A stretch of DNA of 64,000 nucleotides, taken from positions 194,490,146 to 194,554,145 of the forward strand of contig NC_133665.1 of assembly GCF_037893015.1 (NCBI RefSeq), in the 5' to 3' direction. The stretch is from Macrotis lagotis. Taxonomy: Eukaryota; Chordata; Mammalia; Peramelemorphia; Peramelidae. Position 1 is the first letter of the stretch; each line of letters begins with the position of its first letter. The translations under genes and the position numbers were made by a program. Under the pieces are notes generated by a model. That model was given only the letters and a program-made list of their open reading frames with translations. It ran no database searches and was not told the DNA's origin. Positions 54,070 through 63,985 of the stretch are shown one piece after another.

Positions 54070-55560
54070 ACCCCAGGGGACCACAAACCAAAGAATGAGG
54101 AAGGTAAATAGTACAGGAAATGAGAGGACGAAAGTTCTTAGAAAAAGGTGCAAAAAGGGACATTTTAAAAAGCTATGAACCAAATAAGGTGGGGGAAGAG
54201 AGAAGACTTTACTTGACTGTTTAACTGAGAAGAAAAAAAGCAGGAGGGTGAAATAATTATCTGAAAGTAAAATAGAAAAGGAACTAAAAAGCAAAACTCT
54301 GGAGCCGGGAAAGGAATAAGCATGGGAGTGGAGCTCTGAGTGTGAGGGCACACACTGTGTTTGTGGCAGAGAGAAAATTCCAGTTCAAAAAACTTAGAGA
54401 CAAAGGGAAGAAAATAGAAACCTAATTCATAACTTCAAATATGAATGGATTAAACCAAATGAAAAAGAACGACAAATTGGATAAGAAAACCACCTCATAG
54501 TCTCTTAAGAAACACATTAAAGGGAGCAGCTAGGTGGCACAGTGGATAGAGGACTGGCTCTGTAGTCCGGAGAGTTGAGTTCAAATTCAGCCCTGGATAC
54601 CTGATGCTTACTGTGTGACCTTGGGGAAGTCCTCAGAAAAAATGAAATTAACAACAAAAACCACAGAAACTGTAAAATAATACTACTAAAAACTGGTTCT
54701 TTGAAAAGATGAATCAATTTGAAAAGTTTTTGATGATAAAAAAGAAGTCAGGAAATCAAATCAACAAAATAGTAAAGAGAAATTACAATAAGCCAGAAGA
54801 AACAGCAAGACTAATCAGAACCTGGCATACGCAGTTCTGTGCTAACAAAACCGAAAACCTAGAAGAAAGGGAGAAATACCTCCACAAGCATCAGTCAGAC
54901 CCACAGGAGATCAGAGAAGCAAGGGGGGAGCTGGTTCGGAGAGATCTTGTTGAAATTGCAGGCCAACATCCTCCGGGAAGATGAATTCAAAAAAAATTAA
55001 ATAAAAAACTGTCTGATAGCCTAGAATAAGAATCCTTCCTTATGAGCCAGCCAGGTTTGAAACAGGGATCCGAGGATGGCTCCGCAGTGGAGAGACCATC
55101 AGATCTCATTGAAAATGGAAAGTGCAGAAGCATCAGTAGAGGCAGGAGAAGCCTTGGACACAGCACGCCATCCACCCAGGCTAGAAGCCCTACCCAGGGC
55201 AGCCGTGGGCAACCTTTCTCCATATCACAGAGAAGCCTCTAGACCCCAAAGCCAGCTCCATGTGCAAGGAGAAATGGCGCAGAACCGTTGGCAAGGAATA
55301 CGGGCAAAGCCAGGGCCCCGGCTCTCCCGACCGGTATTTGACACAGTTCTGAAAAATATCTGCAATAAGCCAAGAAAAGGAAATTAAGGCAGGATGACAG
55401 GGAGAGTGGAGACGAAATATCCCGACTTTCTGACACTAAAACAGCGTGCTTGGAAGACTCTAGAATACCAGCATCCGTTCAGGCTCCCAAATAAACCACC
55501 ACAAGGCAACGTGTGTCTTGATCACCACAAAAACCCCTTCCAAATAACTAAAAATACTTT
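54070..55560 (+). mobile_element. L1 ORF2 relic, sense, rearranged
   Basis: At 54685-54900 the frame reads KNWFFEKMNQFEKFL, then QFCANKTENLEEREKYLHKH, matching the linker between endonuclease and reverse transcriptase of L1 ORF2. At 55336-55440 VFDTVLKNICNKPRKGN and RVETKYPDF resemble the reverse-transcriptase region. Stops, deletions and a SINE insertion make it dead. Confidence 0.7.
54522..54636 (+). mobile_element. tRNA-type SINE inserted in the L1 relic
   Basis: GGGAGCAGCTAGGTGGCACA, GAGTTGAGTTCAAATTCAGC and CTGTGTGACCTTGGGGAAGT are present. The copy is short at its 3' end. Confidence 0.82.
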
Positions 55561-57574
55561 GGTAGCTGGAGATTTGCTCCCCAAAGTCTGCAGAAGACTG
55601 GAGAGCCGGGGTTGGGGCCTGGGGGGGAGGGGGTCCGCAGTCGAGGGGAGTTTGGGGGGCATTGGAAGGAACCCTATGGGCTTTCCATTGGGAGTCAATG
55701 CCCACGATAGGGAGGAGATGGGAAGGGGCCACACCTGGCCGCATTCAGGACCCACCTCTGCCAGCTCCTGGGGGTGTTCCCTGAGGGTGTGGCCCCCAAC
55801 CTCCTGCCCTGTCTTTGCCTCTCCTTGTCCCAGAGGACCCTCCCCCCGGGTGGGCTCTCTCCTCAGACAGGCACCCCATTCAGGGGGCTTTCAGGTCCTC
55901 TCTGCCTCTCTCCCCTCCGTCTGAGCCAGGCCAGTGGGGTGCCTGAGACAACCTGGGGCTGGGTTCAAGTTGGGGCCCCGAGCCCCAACCCATGAGTTGG
56001 CCACCCCAGAACTTGGGGTCCGGAGCATCACAGCTCTCTAGTCCCGGCAGAGGGAAGCCCAGGCCCTGACGAGGGGCACGAACTGGCCCCTCCAGCCATG
56101 ACTCGGGCTCCAGGGGCAAGGGGTCCCGGCCCTCCTGCGGCAGGAGCCAGGAGACCCCGCACTGCCGCCCCCCAGCCTTCCAGACTAGAAGGCGGACAGA
56201 GGGGCCTCCCTCACCCCTTCTCCAGAGGCAGAGTTCTCGGCTGGCGGAGGGGCAGACGCTCCTGTCTCCTCATCCTCTGCCAGGAGCCCCCCTTCTTTCC
56301 ATGGCTGCCTGACTGCCCCTCCTCGGCCCCCCATCTCCCCAAGGTCTGGCCTCAGACACCGCTTGCTTCCTCAGGCCACCCTGGGCTGGGGAGTGCCCAA
56401 TCTCCCCTGGGGAGGCCTCCGGTACTCCCTAGCACCCCAAGCTCCCCGCCAGCTGGGCTCACGTCCAAACAGCCGGGCTGCGAGATCCTCACGTTACCAG
56501 TGAGCCAACGGAGACAGCGCCGCCCACAGCAACGGCAGCAGCTTGTAGGGACACGAGGGGTGACCCCACGCCAAGGATCGGGGGGCTAGAGCTGGGAGCC
56601 CCCCAGACCCCGCCCCAGGCCATTGAGTTGAACCATTCCTTGGCCAGATGAAACTGAGACCCAAAGGGAGGGAGGAAGGAGGAAGGAAAGCAAGGAGAGG
56701 TGCTTGGGGCAGAACTCAAACCCAGGACTCCGCCTGGGGGCTCTGCCTCTGCACACTGGCTCTGCCCCTTTAACACCTGTCTGGGGAAGAGCTGCCCGCC
56801 CCGGGCCACAGCTGGCAGAGCCGGTGTGGGCAGCTTCCTCTTCCTGGCCACCTGGGGCCCCTGGAGCTGTAAACTGAGCCCCCAGCTCCCCCTCCCCCCA
56901 AGCAGGCTCCCCAGCCCGGCCCGGGTTTGTTTTGCACTTGGCAAACAAGGGAGGGCCCGGCCAGGCGGTGCCCAGGGGCAGGCAGGTGACCACTCCTCCC
57001 ACATCAGGGGGCAGAGGCCCCAGAGCCTGGCACAGGCGCAGAGGCTGCAGCTGCTTCTCCAGAGCAGGTACTGCTCACTGGGGGGGGGGGGGGCAGGGGG
57101 GTCCCGGGGTGGTTTGGTGGTTGGTGCTCCGGGGCCCGGGCCAGGTCTGAAGCTCATAGGGAGGCTGGGGGTGGAGGGGCCCTGGTGCACCCTGTCTCCA
57201 CCCCCAGGGCAGATCCGGCTCTCCTCCCCCCACCCCAGTGGCACTGCCCCATCAGGCCAGAACAGTGCCAGCTGGTCCCTGGCCCTTCCAGGTTGGCATC
57301 TGCCGAGGGGGAAAGAGCAGGTATCTGGAACGTCAAGGACGTGGCACCCTGGGGGTCGGAGTGGGCTGCCTCTGGCAGTGGGGGCTGCCCTTGCAGAGGG
57401 CACCAGAGGCAGAGAACGTGGTGCATATGAAGAGGGAGCCCTGGGTCCCCAAACTATGCCCTGCATGTCTATGCCTTCCCCCTGACCGTGGCCAGGATGC
57501 CAGGCAAAGCTGGGGTAACGAGCATTGGACGGAGGGTGCCTCTTCCCTGGTGGACACCCCATTCGTTTACATGG

Positions 57575-57720
57575 GGTGGTGAGGTGGCCCAGCGGCTAGA
57601 GCCGGGCCTGGAGTCTAGAAGACTCGAGAGCAGACTCTGCCTCAGCCTCAAGCTGTGTGACCCTGGGAAGTCACGTCGTCCCATTTGCCTCAGTTTCCTC
57701 ATCTGTCAAATGAATTGGGG
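57575..57720 (+). mobile_element. Diverged MIR/MAR1-like SINE
   Basis: GGTGAGGTGGCCCAGCGGCT, CAAGCTGTGTGACCCTGGGA and TGCCTCAGTTTCCTCATCTG appear in SINE order. The 57488-58498 open frame runs through it, which weakens that frame as a gene. Confidence 0.65.
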
Positions 57721-58070
57721 GAAACGGCCAACCTCCCGTGTTCCTGCGCAGGACTCCAATGGGCCAGAAGAGAGCCCCCCGCACCTGGTAGGCAGCCCCT
57801 CCTCCCAGGTTGGCAAAGATGCTGCCGAACCCGGCGGCCCAGCGCCAGGGCCCAGGCACTGCCTTTGGGCTGCCCTCTGCCCACGAGCCTTCCCACGGCG
57901 CCAAGTGCTGGGCAGCCTTGGTTTCCCAAGAGGACCGCTGGCTTCCTGTGGGGGGAGAGCTTGGCCTTTGGGGGCATCGGGCAAAGTCGGGGGCCTCGCC
58001 GTCCCCCGAGCAGGCCTGCTGAGGTTCCTTAGAGGCTCCCACACTGACCTGCTCCCTCTTATCTCCCCAG

Positions 58071-58498
58071 ATGAGAACCCCGCTGGAGGGGCCCTGGGTT
58101 CTGTGCTGGTGCTCCTACCAAGGAGAGGAAGCCCCTCCCAGGGGCGGGCAGCCAGGGGGGCACCAGGAGGCATGCAGGACCCATGGCGCACCCACTTGAC
58201 CATCCACCGTCTCCGCCAGTCCCCTCACTGGAAGACGCTGGCCCTTCCTGGGGCCGGTCGGCCGGCCTCGGACTCTCGTGTGCCTTTGGAGTCAGGCACT
58301 GATGGGCAGGGGCCTCCCGGGCAGGAGTCCCCGGGCACCCCGCCCCCCCTGGAGAGTTCTGCTGGCCCCCCGGGGCTGGGCCACTATCCTTTCCCAAAGA
58401 GAAAAGCCCCTCGCATCTCTGAGGCTGCCAGGAGCCTGGGCCTCTACCGAGCCCCTGAAGCCCCCCAGCAGGGTGGGGGCAGGGCCGTGGATGCCTGA
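58071..58498 (+). CDS. Possible terminal coding exon of an unidentified plus-strand gene
   Basis: After a good acceptor (CTTATCTCCCCAG) the phase 1 frame is open for 141 codons to TGA at 58496-58498, and AATAAA follows at 58737. The predicted protein is Pro/Gly/Arg-rich. It contains RTHLTIHRLRQSPHWKTLAL and ends with a basic segment, HYPFPKRKAPRISEAARSLG then LY, which looks less random than the rest. I do not recognise it. A possible upstream mini-exon is 57752-57787 (acceptor CCTGCGCAG, donor CTG/GTAGGC), which would join in phase, but no start codon was found. The region is GC-rich, so a chance open frame is quite possible; only the splice-site, stop and poly(A) arrangement raises it above neighbouring spurious frames. 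Confidence 0.3.
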
Positions 58499-58736
58499 GA
58501 AGCCCCCTGCTCTACTCCCAGACTTCTCCCCATTCTCTCCCAGAATCCCAAACCAGGGGAGCCTGACCGGCCCCAGCGTGCCACCTCCAATGGGGACCAA
58601 GGACCGGAAGACGTCTTTGAGGGGGCTGCCGGCCTGTGGCCCCCAAAGAGCCGAGATCCCCAGGGGGGCCAATACTGGCCATGTCCTCTTGAAAGGGCCC
58701 AGGAGCAGGGAGAGTAGTGGCCAAAGGGCCGGACCC

Positions 58737-58742
58737 AATAAA
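58737..58742 (+). promoter_or_regulatory. Polyadenylation signal AATAAA after the candidate exon
   Basis: CCCAATAAAGTGTCTGG is followed by GGGAGTCTGTGTGGG about 30 nt later, a good GT-rich downstream element. It is 239 nt after the candidate stop codon. It could also be chance or the end of a noncoding transcript. Confidence 0.45.
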
Positions 58743-60107
58743 GTGTCTGGCAGAGGCTCCGACTGATCCATGGGAGTCTGTGTGGGCAATGCGGGCATTG
58801 GGGAGGCATGGGGGCGGGCTCGGAAGGCATTGGCACACCCTGGAGCCATTTCCATCCTACAGATGAGAACCCCAAGGTCTCCAAGGTCCCCTACCAGGGG
58901 AGCTGGGCTGACCTGCAACCCAGGGCTCCTGATGCCGTGCCCGGAGCTGGCCTTCCAAAGGGCCCAGGCCGCCAGGGACCACTCTGTCTCACGATTGTAA
59001 GGGTCTGTGGTCCTAAGCTGCACAAAGTGGGGGTGCAGAAGCAGGGTGGGCCTCCAGGATGTGTGGCCCTGTCGCCTCACCTGCCTCCGTTTCCTCACCC
59101 CACCCCCTGATGGGGTGCTCCTATCTCCCCAGACTTCAGCTGTGGTTTCGCTCTGCCCAGGCTCCTTGGGGTGTGTGTGGGGGGGTCCCCACTCCAGTGT
59201 CCCCTGCACAAAACAGGCACCCAATAAGCCATCTGCCCACACCGAGTCCTTCTCAGAGCAAAGTGATCTCTGCCGGCATCTGGACCAACCTGGGCTAGCA
59301 TCTTCCACCCCCCCCCCACCCTCAATGAACAGACAAGCCTACAGGGGTCCCTCAAAGGGTGACTTCAACCCCTGCTCTGAGGGAGGGGGGCTCCCCTTCC
59401 CTTGGTCCCTCGACCCCCAAGCCTTCAGACCCCATCCTTCATTGCCTAGGCCAGGTGGGGATGGGGGTGGGGAGGTGCTCATCTCCATCTGCCCGCCTGC
59501 CCTGCCCATTTCAGGGAGTGACCTTCCTGAAGCCCCCCCAGAGGGGCCCCCTCCCAATAGATATCAATACTTTGGGGAGTTTGCTTCTTGATTCATCCTT
59601 CATCCAAACACCCCAAGAATCTCCCCAAGGCCCAAGATAGCCCTGCTGGAACTAGAAGGGCCTCTGGCCCTCCCCAGGGAGCATCTGAACTTGGGTTACC
59701 GGTCCCCACCCCACGCTGCTCCGGACCGTCCGGGTCAATGTTTCCTCGGCCGTGCGTCCTGGTGCTTACAGTAGGGTCTGGTATACAGTAGGCAATGAAT
59801 AATTGTGCTCATTGGACCTGTCCACCTGGCAGAGACACCTCCTCACCGGAGAGCATTCCGAGCATATGTGGGCCCAGACAGAGCTGCCTCCTGCAGCGTC
59901 TCACCTGACCCACGTCCTGCTGGCACCCGGTGCTCAGCCAGGGAGGGGAGGGAGCCTGCACGGAGGAGGCACCCCACAAGCCGGGGGTGGACTTTCTGGC
60001 CAAGTCTGTCCTCCAAGGCAGGCTCCAACCCCAGGGCCGCTGAACGGCAGCCTAGACTGGCACCCGGGCCCTCGTTGACCACAAAGACAGGAAGCTGACT
60101 TCTTGGG
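58743..60107. other. Intergenic region between the candidate exon and the IARS1 3' end
   Basis: GC-rich; MIR-like remnants near 58840-58890 (ATCCTACAGATGAGAACCCC) and 59765-59810. No gene supported. Confidence 0.6.
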
Positions 60108-60285
60108 GGGCTGGGGAGGGGAGTCACATTTATTGACCTTGTAACAGTGCAGGGGATGCTCACCCCCCCCCCCAAGGCTGCACAGCAAGGGTCACCACAG
60201 GTGGGTTTGGGGCCCAAGCCCTGGCGGTCAGGACCAGGGAACCACCTCACACCCCAAGTCTGGGGGAAGCAGTGTGCGGGTGAGG
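60108..60285 (-). other. IARS1: IARS1 3' UTR (inferred)
   Basis: A short 3' UTR of about 170-180 nt runs from the stop codon to just beyond the minus-strand AATAAA at 60129-60134. The exact cleavage site is inferred. It contains a G-tract on the minus strand opposite the C run at about 60165. Confidence 0.6.
60129..60134 (-). promoter_or_regulatory. Polyadenylation signal AATAAA for IARS1
   Basis: On the minus strand CAATAAATGTGACTCC lies about 150 nt after the stop codon. It is the only canonical signal close to the stop. Confidence 0.75.
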
Positions 60286-60368
60286 TCAGCAGTCGGCAGT
60301 GGTGGGCAACACGTCCACATACACTGTCTGGGTGTCCAGAGACTTCAGGGAGACGTCTTCTGTGAGCT
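60286..60368 (-). CDS. IARS1: IARS1 last coding exon and stop
   Basis: The 83-bp coding part starts after TGCCCTAG and encodes ELTEDVSLKSLDTQTVYVDV then LPTTADC and TGA (60286-60288 on plus). Human ends EITEDIPVKTLNMKTVYVSV then LPTTADF, so length and frame are intact. Confidence 0.93.
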
Positions 60369-63129
60369 CTAGGGCATAGAACAACGGTCAGCTTGGACCA
60401 CACTCGAGGCCGAGGGCCCGGCCAGCTCTTCCCCTCATGTCGGGCCACAAACAGCAGGCACCTACTCCATAATGCAGGAGAGCAGAGAGCAGAGCCCGGG
60501 AGGTGGATGTCCTGGGCTCACACTGGGGCAGCTGCTTCCCTGGCCGGGCCCTGTCCTCTGGGGGTCCACCCTCCCCTCCATCCAGCAGAGAATGTCCAAA
60601 GAAAGCTGCCCGCTCACCCTGGGTCTGGGACTCGTTCAGAAAGAGCCGGAGCCGCCGGCTGCGCAGGCCAAACACCTTGGCGGTCTCATGGAGCAGGCCC
60701 TGGTAGGTCAGGGGCTTCTGGCCCAGCGGGTTCTCCAGAAGCAGCGTCCCTACCTGGCCCACCAGACACTCTAGGGGAGAAGCAACATCTCAGGTCAACC
60801 CCCCCCCCGCCCCACCCCTGGTCAAGGGCGCCCGTGGGGTAGGCCCAAGTCCATTTTGGATGCTCTGAGAGCCTCTCCTGACTGCCAGGCCCAGAGGACC
60901 CCTCCTCAGGCCCACACTGCTTCTCCCCCTGCCCTCATCAAGAGGCTGTCAGAATTGGGGAGACCCCACACACACCTTGAGGCCTTGCATTCACCAACTG
61001 TAGGTTGAGGAAGCTGCAGAGAACTTTGGGGTTCTGGACTGCTGCCGGGGGGGATCCTGATGTCACACACAGGGTCTTCCCATTGAGGCTGAACAGGTCT
61101 GTTTTGTTGACCACTTCTGAAAGGTGGGTGGGTGCTTGTGAGTCCCAGTCATGAGCCAGGAAGGTCAGGGGTGAAAGCAAAAGACCCTCAGGGCTCACGT
61201 ACCACTTTAGGGGACACACAGAGGGTGGTCAGGGGCCCATCAAGGACGTAGGACAGGCCCAGGAGCTGGTAGCATTCCCCCAAGTCACATGTGGGGAAAG
61301 GCCACTGGCCCAAGAAGTGGAAAGCCCCCACTCTGGGGACCTACCCGTGGTTCTCATCCCAAGGGAGGTCCCTTTAGGGGCCCAAAGATGACGGAGCCTC
61401 ATCTTGCCCTTGAGGGGCTTATTCTTTCCTGTGGTCAATGTACAAGTGACCATGGTCCTGGTCCTGGAGCACCCACAGGGGCAGCCAGAGAAGGCCTGGG
61501 CAGAGCCTGGCAGAGGCTGTAAGGACAGGGCTGGTGTGGTAAGGGCCGGCACAGCTTCTTTTAATTCCACCTCTTCGAATGGCCTCATTTTCCCACTTTC
61601 AACTACAAACCTGTCTTTTCATGGAAAACAGCCAGCTCAGGTGTGCGAAGGTTAAAGATGCTGCCGATGGCGCCCTTGAGTTTGGGGAGGTCGAGTCGGT
61701 GATCTCCTTTAGGGTTCTCCAGAAGCAGGACGCCCCCTAAACAGACCAGTGGTGGTCACTCCTGCACCCCCAGTCATTCCCCGAAGACCCATGAAGGATC
61801 CATCAGGGCGGGCAGAGACAAACCCATAGGGAGGAGCTAGAGAGAAGGGAGGGAGGGAGCCATACCAGGTGACAAGGAGGCAAAGCCGGCCCCAACCCTG
61901 GGGAGTCGGGGATGCACCTCATCTGTGACAATCTCCCCAGCCTTTCTGGGGGTATGGCAGCTGTCAAGCACTGAGGAAGAGGAGCTCCTGGGGCCATCCC
62001 ATTAGATGAGAGGGGTTCAGGAACCCTTCAGGGCCTGTGTCCAACGGCCTCAGGACTGGGGGGAGGTCAGCTCTCAACCCTCTGCTCAGTTGGCCTCCCC
62101 CAGGGCCAGGTCTGCCTCCTTGTTGCCTGGGGGTGAGGGGGTCCTGCTGATGCTGTAGGGCTGGGTCCTTTGCCCCACTTGATACATGAACATGGTGCTA
62201 CATGGGGAAGGGGAAGCAGGCCCTGACATCTGTGGCGGCGCTCTTCTCTTACCTTGCTCTTTACCATTGACACAAACGGTAAGATTGACATAGGCGCAGG
62301 CTGGGGTAGGTGGGGCCATGCCTTGGGTGAGGGTGATTTCCAGGTCAGAGCCCTTTAACTGAACGTAGGACTGAGCTCAGCGTCTTAGCCACTCCGTGAA
62401 CTCTGCCCCTGGGGGAGAGGGGGGGCCACCAACCAGGGTCCCCCCAGGGCACCCAATAAGTCATCTCCCAGCCCAAGGCAGCTGGCTCCACTGTGGGCCA
62501 GCCCCCCCCCCCCCATCCATGACCCCCTTGATGCCCCGGGGTCAAGCGGACTCGCCCTCCCCTCCCCACACCCTCCTCAATCTTCTGGCCATGTCTTCAG
62601 GTCAGTCCCCTAGTTTGGATTATTTTCTCTTAGAGGAGACAGATCCTGGGGACTACCCACCCCGCCAAAGCTGGCCGGGACCCTCAGAGGTTTGGGGGTG
62701 TGAGGACCACCTCGCTCACCTGAGTCACTTCCTGAATGAGCACTCTGTCTGACGGAGGCACCGGGTAGGGCTGGAGTGGGGCCTTGATGGTGGCCAAGAT
62801 GAAGTCCGTGTGACTCTGAATGATGGTGTCCAGGTAGTCGCCTTTGGAGGGCGACCGGTAGTAGACGGCGATGTCGTCCGTGGGGACCAGGTTGCACTTC
62901 AAACCGGAAATGAAAAACCCAAGACCGGCATCAGTGGGAGAGGGTGGGGCCCTCAGTGCACGGCCCTGCAAGGCACTCATATCTCTTCTCCACCAGGATA
63001 CGGGTTCCCGGCTCCCCCTCGTGCCCGGCTCACCTTCTTTCGCAGCTTCTGAATGCGGTTGATGACCTCCCGGGCCATACCTTCGTCCACCATGCTCTGG
63101 TCCGGACTGACATCGAGGAGCACCAGGAC
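60286..63129 (-). CDS. IARS1: Cytosolic isoleucyl-tRNA synthetase, last seven coding exons; 5' part outside window
   Basis: Minus-strand exons 63034-63129, 62720-62896, 62253-62358, 61611-61736, 60976-61116, 60618-60770 and 60286-60368 join in phase into 293 residues and a stop. They match the C-terminal quarter of human cytosolic IleRS: the end of the anticodon-binding region (DQSMVDEGMAREVINRIQKL) and then the vertebrate C-terminal extension with two related repeats, marked GVLLLENPKGD and GTLLLENPLGQ. The enzyme charges tRNA-Ile with isoleucine, and the extension anchors it in the cytosolic multisynthetase complex. Catalytic exons (HIGH, KMSKS) lie beyond the right edge. Splice sites are intact, so it is neither a processed pseudogene nor obviously broken. 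Orthology rather than paralogy is uncertain because ADCYAP1R1 is not its human neighbour. The frame ends TTADC where human has TTADF. Confidence 0.93.
60618..60770 (-). CDS. IARS1: IARS1 exon: second C-terminal repeat (GTLLLENPLGQ)
   Basis: The 153-bp exon (phase 1 to 1) follows CTCCCCTAG and ends CAGG/GTGAGC. It encodes ECLVGQVGTLLLENPLGQKP, LTYQGLLHETAKVFGLRSRR and LRLFLNESQTQ. VFGLRSRRLRLFLNE is nearly identical to human VFGLRSRKLKLFLNE. GTLLLENPLGQ repeats the motif of exon 61611-61736, visible evidence for internal duplication. Confidence 0.95.
60976..61116 (-). CDS. IARS1: IARS1 exon: linker between C-terminal repeats
   Basis: The 141-bp exon (phase 1 to 1) follows CTTTCAG and ends CAAG/GTGTGT. 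It encodes VVNKTDLFSLNGKTLCVTSG then SPPAAVQNPKVLCSFLNLQL and VNARPQ. Human keeps KTLCVT and INLQLLNAKPQ at the same places. The donor GTGTGTGTGG is non-consensus at +3 to +6 but functional in type. Confidence 0.92.
61117..61610 (-). other. IARS1: IARS1 intron
   Basis: Unique sequence; nothing else supported. Confidence 0.75.
61611..61736 (-). CDS. IARS1: IARS1 exon: first C-terminal repeat (GVLLLENPKGD)
   Basis: The 126-bp exon (phase 1 to 1) follows CTGTTTAG and ends ACAG/GTTTGT. It encodes GVLLLENPKGDHRLDLPKLK then GAIGSIFNLRTPELAVFHEK and T. This is the first copy of the vertebrate-specific repeat that mediates multisynthetase-complex assembly. The second copy is in exon 60618-60770. Confidence 0.93.
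61737..62252 (-). other. IARS1: IARS1 intron
   Basis: Unique GC-rich sequence; no repeat or extra exon recognised. Confidence 0.75.
62253..62358 (-). CDS. IARS1: IARS1 exon: LKGSDLEITLTQG segment
   Basis: The 106-bp exon (phase 0 to 1) follows TACGTTCAG and ends CAAG/GTAAGA. It encodes LKGSDLEITLTQGMAPPTPA then CAYVNLTVCVNGKEQ. Human has GSSLPGPACAYVNLNICANGSEQ here; the CAYVNL core is kept. Confidence 0.93.
62359..62719 (-). other. IARS1: IARS1 intron
   Basis: GC-rich with a C run near 62504-62513 on plus. Nothing else supported. Confidence 0.75.
62720..62896 (-). CDS. IARS1: IARS1 exon: CNLVPTDD segment
   Basis: The 177-bp exon (phase 0/0) encodes 59 residues from CNLVPTDDIAVYYRSPSKGD to SDRVLIQEVTQ. 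The acceptor is GTTTGAAG and the donor CAG/GTGAGC. About 70% of residues agree with human IleRS as I recall it; changes concentrate in the YYRSPSKGDYLDTI part. Confidence 0.94.
63034..63129 (-). CDS. IARS1: IARS1 exon: VLVLLDVSPDQ segment
   Basis: The 96-bp exon (phase 0/0) lies between CCCCCCACAG and GTGAGC on the minus strand. It encodes VLVLLDVSPDQSMVDEGMAR then EVINRIQKLRKK, nearly identical to human cytosolic IleRS. It is the first exon visible on this strand; the preceding exon was not found in 63130-64000. Confidence 0.95.
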
Positions 63130-63463
63130 CTGTGGGGGGACAGCCAGACGATGTGGCGGGTCAAGGGCCTGGACATGAGGCCCTGGACAAGCCTCTCTCG
63201 GGCCCCAGGCTAGGTCTTCTCCAGCCTCCACTTCCTTGCTGCTTGTGACCTCTGGCCAGACCTTGGCTGTCCTCCCAAAGCCCCAGTGTCCATTAGTCAG
63301 GGGGTCTCACAAGTCCCTTTTGTGGCTCCTGCCTCCCTGGACCACAGCCAGAAAGCCTGAGTGGCCAGCTGACCGCCCTGCAGGAGCCTGGCACCATGAG
63401 GGACTCAGCCTGGCCCAGGGGGTGCCTCACTGGGTCCCCAAGAGGGCCATGGAGAGCACATGA

Positions 63464-63545
63464 GCACACGCACACAGACATACCCTGAACACAACTCACC
63501 ACACGCACACTCAGACCCACACACACACACACACACACTCACATT
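63464..63545 (+). repeat. CA-rich microsatellite
   Basis: Imperfect CACACGCACACAGACATACC sequence ends in a pure AC run at about 63520-63537. Confidence 0.9.
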
Positions 63546-63852
63546 TCTGCTCCACATACAGACTGGTCTTTGGGCCTGTGGGGACTTGGGGTAGGATCAG
63601 TGTGAGAGAAGGAAGAGAGGGTTTCACCCACAGGCCAGAGGCCAGACCCTGCTCCACAAGCCTCATTGGATGAGGGAGCCCAGCCTCCCACCGGCCTCCC
63701 ATCTGCCTCCCTGCCCTTCAGTCTTCCCAACGCCCCACCCTCCACTCTCTCTTACCCCTTCCTTCACAAGAACACAGCCCCCCCCTTCAACCTTCTCTCA
63801 GAGCCCTCCGCTGAGGAAAGGAGAAAGCATGGTACCCCCTCCTCCCCAGGTA

Positions 63853-63985
63853 AGGGGGGCTAGCACAGAATGCAGGCCCCGGAGTCAGGGTGTTCCAAGT
63901 TCAAATACTACCTTGGACACTTGCTAGCTGAGGGGCCCTGGGCAAGCTGCCTGCTTCAGTTTCCACAAGAGAAAAACGGGGACAA
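63853..63985 (+). mobile_element. MIR/THER-like SINE fragment
   Basis: GGCCCCGGAGTCAGGGTGTT, TTCAAATACTACCTTGGACA and GGGCCCTGGGCAAGCTGCCT follow the tRNA-SINE layout. Confidence 0.6.

Larger units (their letters stand above)
53069..58070. other. Intergenic GC-rich region with repeats
   Basis: Diverged repeat at about 53145-53540, L1 relic 54070-55560 with SINE 54522-54636, GC-rich sequence 55600-57560 with long but unsupported open frames, and a diverged MIR/MAR1-like SINE 57575-57720. A G run lies at 57080-57091. No gene supported here except the weak mini-exon mentioned under 58071-58498. Confidence 0.6.

Noticed and set aside
54709..54984. 91-codon Lys/Asn/Glu-rich frame
   Set aside because: Part of a dead L1 ORF2, not a host gene.
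56489..57562. 357-codon minus-strand frame
   Set aside because: GC-rich with several overlapping open frames on both strands, no recognisable domain, no supporting splice or poly(A) signals, and repeat-like sequence at one end.
58292..59308. 338-codon minus-strand frame
   Set aside because: Opposite the candidate plus-strand exon in GC-rich DNA; no known motif and no sensible gene ends.
63551..63584. Minus-strand mini-exon with CCACAG acceptor and GTGAGT donor (PKTSLYVEQK)
   Set aside because: Does not resemble the IARS1 segment expected before VLVLLDV; chance splice-like borders beside a CA repeat.
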